Part shown: one piece after another, positions 60,536-64,000 of the stretch
Numbering within the stretch: the stretch's first letter is position 1
Layout: every line of letters begins with the position of its first letter
Source: Acridotheres tristis
Lineage: Eukaryota > Chordata > Aves > Passeriformes > Sturnidae
DNA length: 64,000 bases
Direction of reading: 5' to 3'
Assembly: GCA_037013685.1 (NCBI GenBank)
Contig: CM072891.1
Coordinates: 7,726,501 to 7,790,500, forward strand
The notes under the pieces: model-generated
Told to the model about the DNA's origin: nothing
Seen by the model: the letters and a program-made list of their open reading frames with translations, nothing else
Databases searched by the model: none
Program-made: the position numbers and the translations under genes

Positions 60536-61832
60536 GAAGTAAAGTGTGATACAGAAAGGATTGTAGGGCTTACTCTAGGAGTGTGGGGAAAAGGGATGAA
60601 GAACTGCATCATATTTCTGACCCAGCACCCTATCCTCTCAGCTGCAGTTACAGTGCAAGAAATGCAGTCTGGCTGTTCATTGGTGACACCTGACCTGTGA
60701 TGACTTGGATTTCCAGGACCACTGAGTCTCCTCCTTGCCAGAGACACACTGAGTATCACCACCTGCCATGGGAAATTTCTCACCATGCGCTGGCACTTGA
60801 CACTGCCAACCTCTGAGCTGATCCTTGCAGTGGCGTTCTGCCTTCCTTCCACAAATTGTGTCATTCTCGAAGTTGCCTTGGATTGCAGCACTAGATGGGC
60901 TTGTCTTGCAGCACAACTTTTTTTCCCTGGAACTGTGACTGCACCATGTCTGCACTTGTCAGTGTTCCCCAGCCATTCCTAATGCTCAGGTCACCTGTAT
61001 GAAGTTCAGCCCACTGCAGTAAGCGCTGCAGAAAGCCACGAGCATGGCTGGAAAGCATGGCTCAGGGATCTTCCCCTTTCCTCTTTATTTCACTCACAGT
61101 GGGCATTTTCTTCAGCTCTTAGACATTTATGCAACAATTTTCCTTTAGCACACAGAACCCTCAACATGTTGTTTATTTACTGTTTGCCTTTTCCTTTAGG
61201 AAGTCGGCAGAACTCACCTCTGGGAATGAATTTGTGTTGCAGTGTTTAGCAGGAAGCAGGCAGCATAGCACATTTGTTCCCTGTTCTACAACTCCAGGTG
61301 TCTCTGGTTTGCTGACAGCACATTCCAGCAGGGCAGAGCCCCTCGTTGTTTCCTATAGCAAAGCTGTACAGGATCTCCTGGATAAAAGGCAATTACATAT
61401 TATTTTTGAACCTAAAAGCCTTGGATTAAGACAAATACAAAATCTGATCCGATTTATCCCCTTTTTCCTTGTCAGATAACTGTTAGTCTGCCTTTTTGTA
61501 CTTTTCAGAGCTCCAGCCCTCAGTCCAGGAGGCAATTTCACAACAAATGAAGCCGGCCAGTGCCAGGAGACTGTGTGGCATTCCAGAGCCGTGGAGGGGT
61601 GTTTATGTTCTCCCTCTCTCCCCCAGTGTTTCATGTGCCTATTTGTCTCCCGGGAGTAAACACAATCCCTTTGCTTTGCAATGCCAAAAATAGAAGCATC
61701 GGTATTTAAATTGCGAACAATTGGGTTTGGCAAACAATCCCTTTCTGAATCACGGGGCTGAGTCATTTCCCTCACCTAAGCTGCTCTCTTCTCCCGTGCA
61801 GATAGCAAGAGCAGGGGGAAATCCAGCACTAA

Positions 61833-64000
<2,168 letters not shown>

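Noticed and set aside
60060..60955. Minus-strand open frames of 92-151 residues near a CR1 tail in TTC9 intron 1
   Set aside because: No domain, and they fall between recognised repeats inside an intron.

Overview
The window is nuclear DNA of a bird. Split genes with canonical GT/AG introns, CR1 retrotransposon fragments whose 3' ends match the avian CR1 type, and avian-type ERV LTR remnants all point that way. I cannot name the species. The gene order SYNJ2BP - ADAM20/21-like - MED6 - TTC9 matches, as I recall it, the human 14q24.2 block, so this is a conserved amniote locus and not an accessory region.

Layout. Positions 28-94 (-) hold the first coding exon of SYNJ2BP, whose remaining exons lie left of the window. 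Positions 4749-7004 (-) hold an intact, intronless ADAM metalloprotease gene of the ADAM20/21 type. Positions 12445-24074 (-) hold all eight coding exons of MED6, a Mediator head subunit; they join into one 245-residue frame. From 41280 (+) comes TTC9, with coding exon 1 at 41280-41646 and exon 2 at 61885-62067; the last exon is past the right edge. CpG-island promoters sit at the 5' ends of all four genes.

Non-genic DNA. MED6 intron 1 (5.4 kb) holds a solo LTR with a 4-bp target duplication and a broken ERVL-type element. A GC-rich hierarchical minisatellite sits directly upstream of MED6 exon 1. The MED6-TTC9 intergenic region (about 16 kb) holds a clear CR1 copy and two diverged copies of an older dispersed repeat. 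The 20-kb TTC9 intron 1 holds a very old CR1 fossil, a short CR1 end and two MIR-like SINE fossils.

The four genes do not form a functional unit: they encode a mitochondrial outer-membrane PDZ protein, a cell-surface protease, a transcription coactivator subunit and a TPR protein. I found no evidence of a new biological system. The points most worth a second look are the MED6 promoter minisatellite, the retained catalytic ADAM retrogene with its GC-shifted 5' third, the intronic LTRs and the TTC9 upstream ORF.
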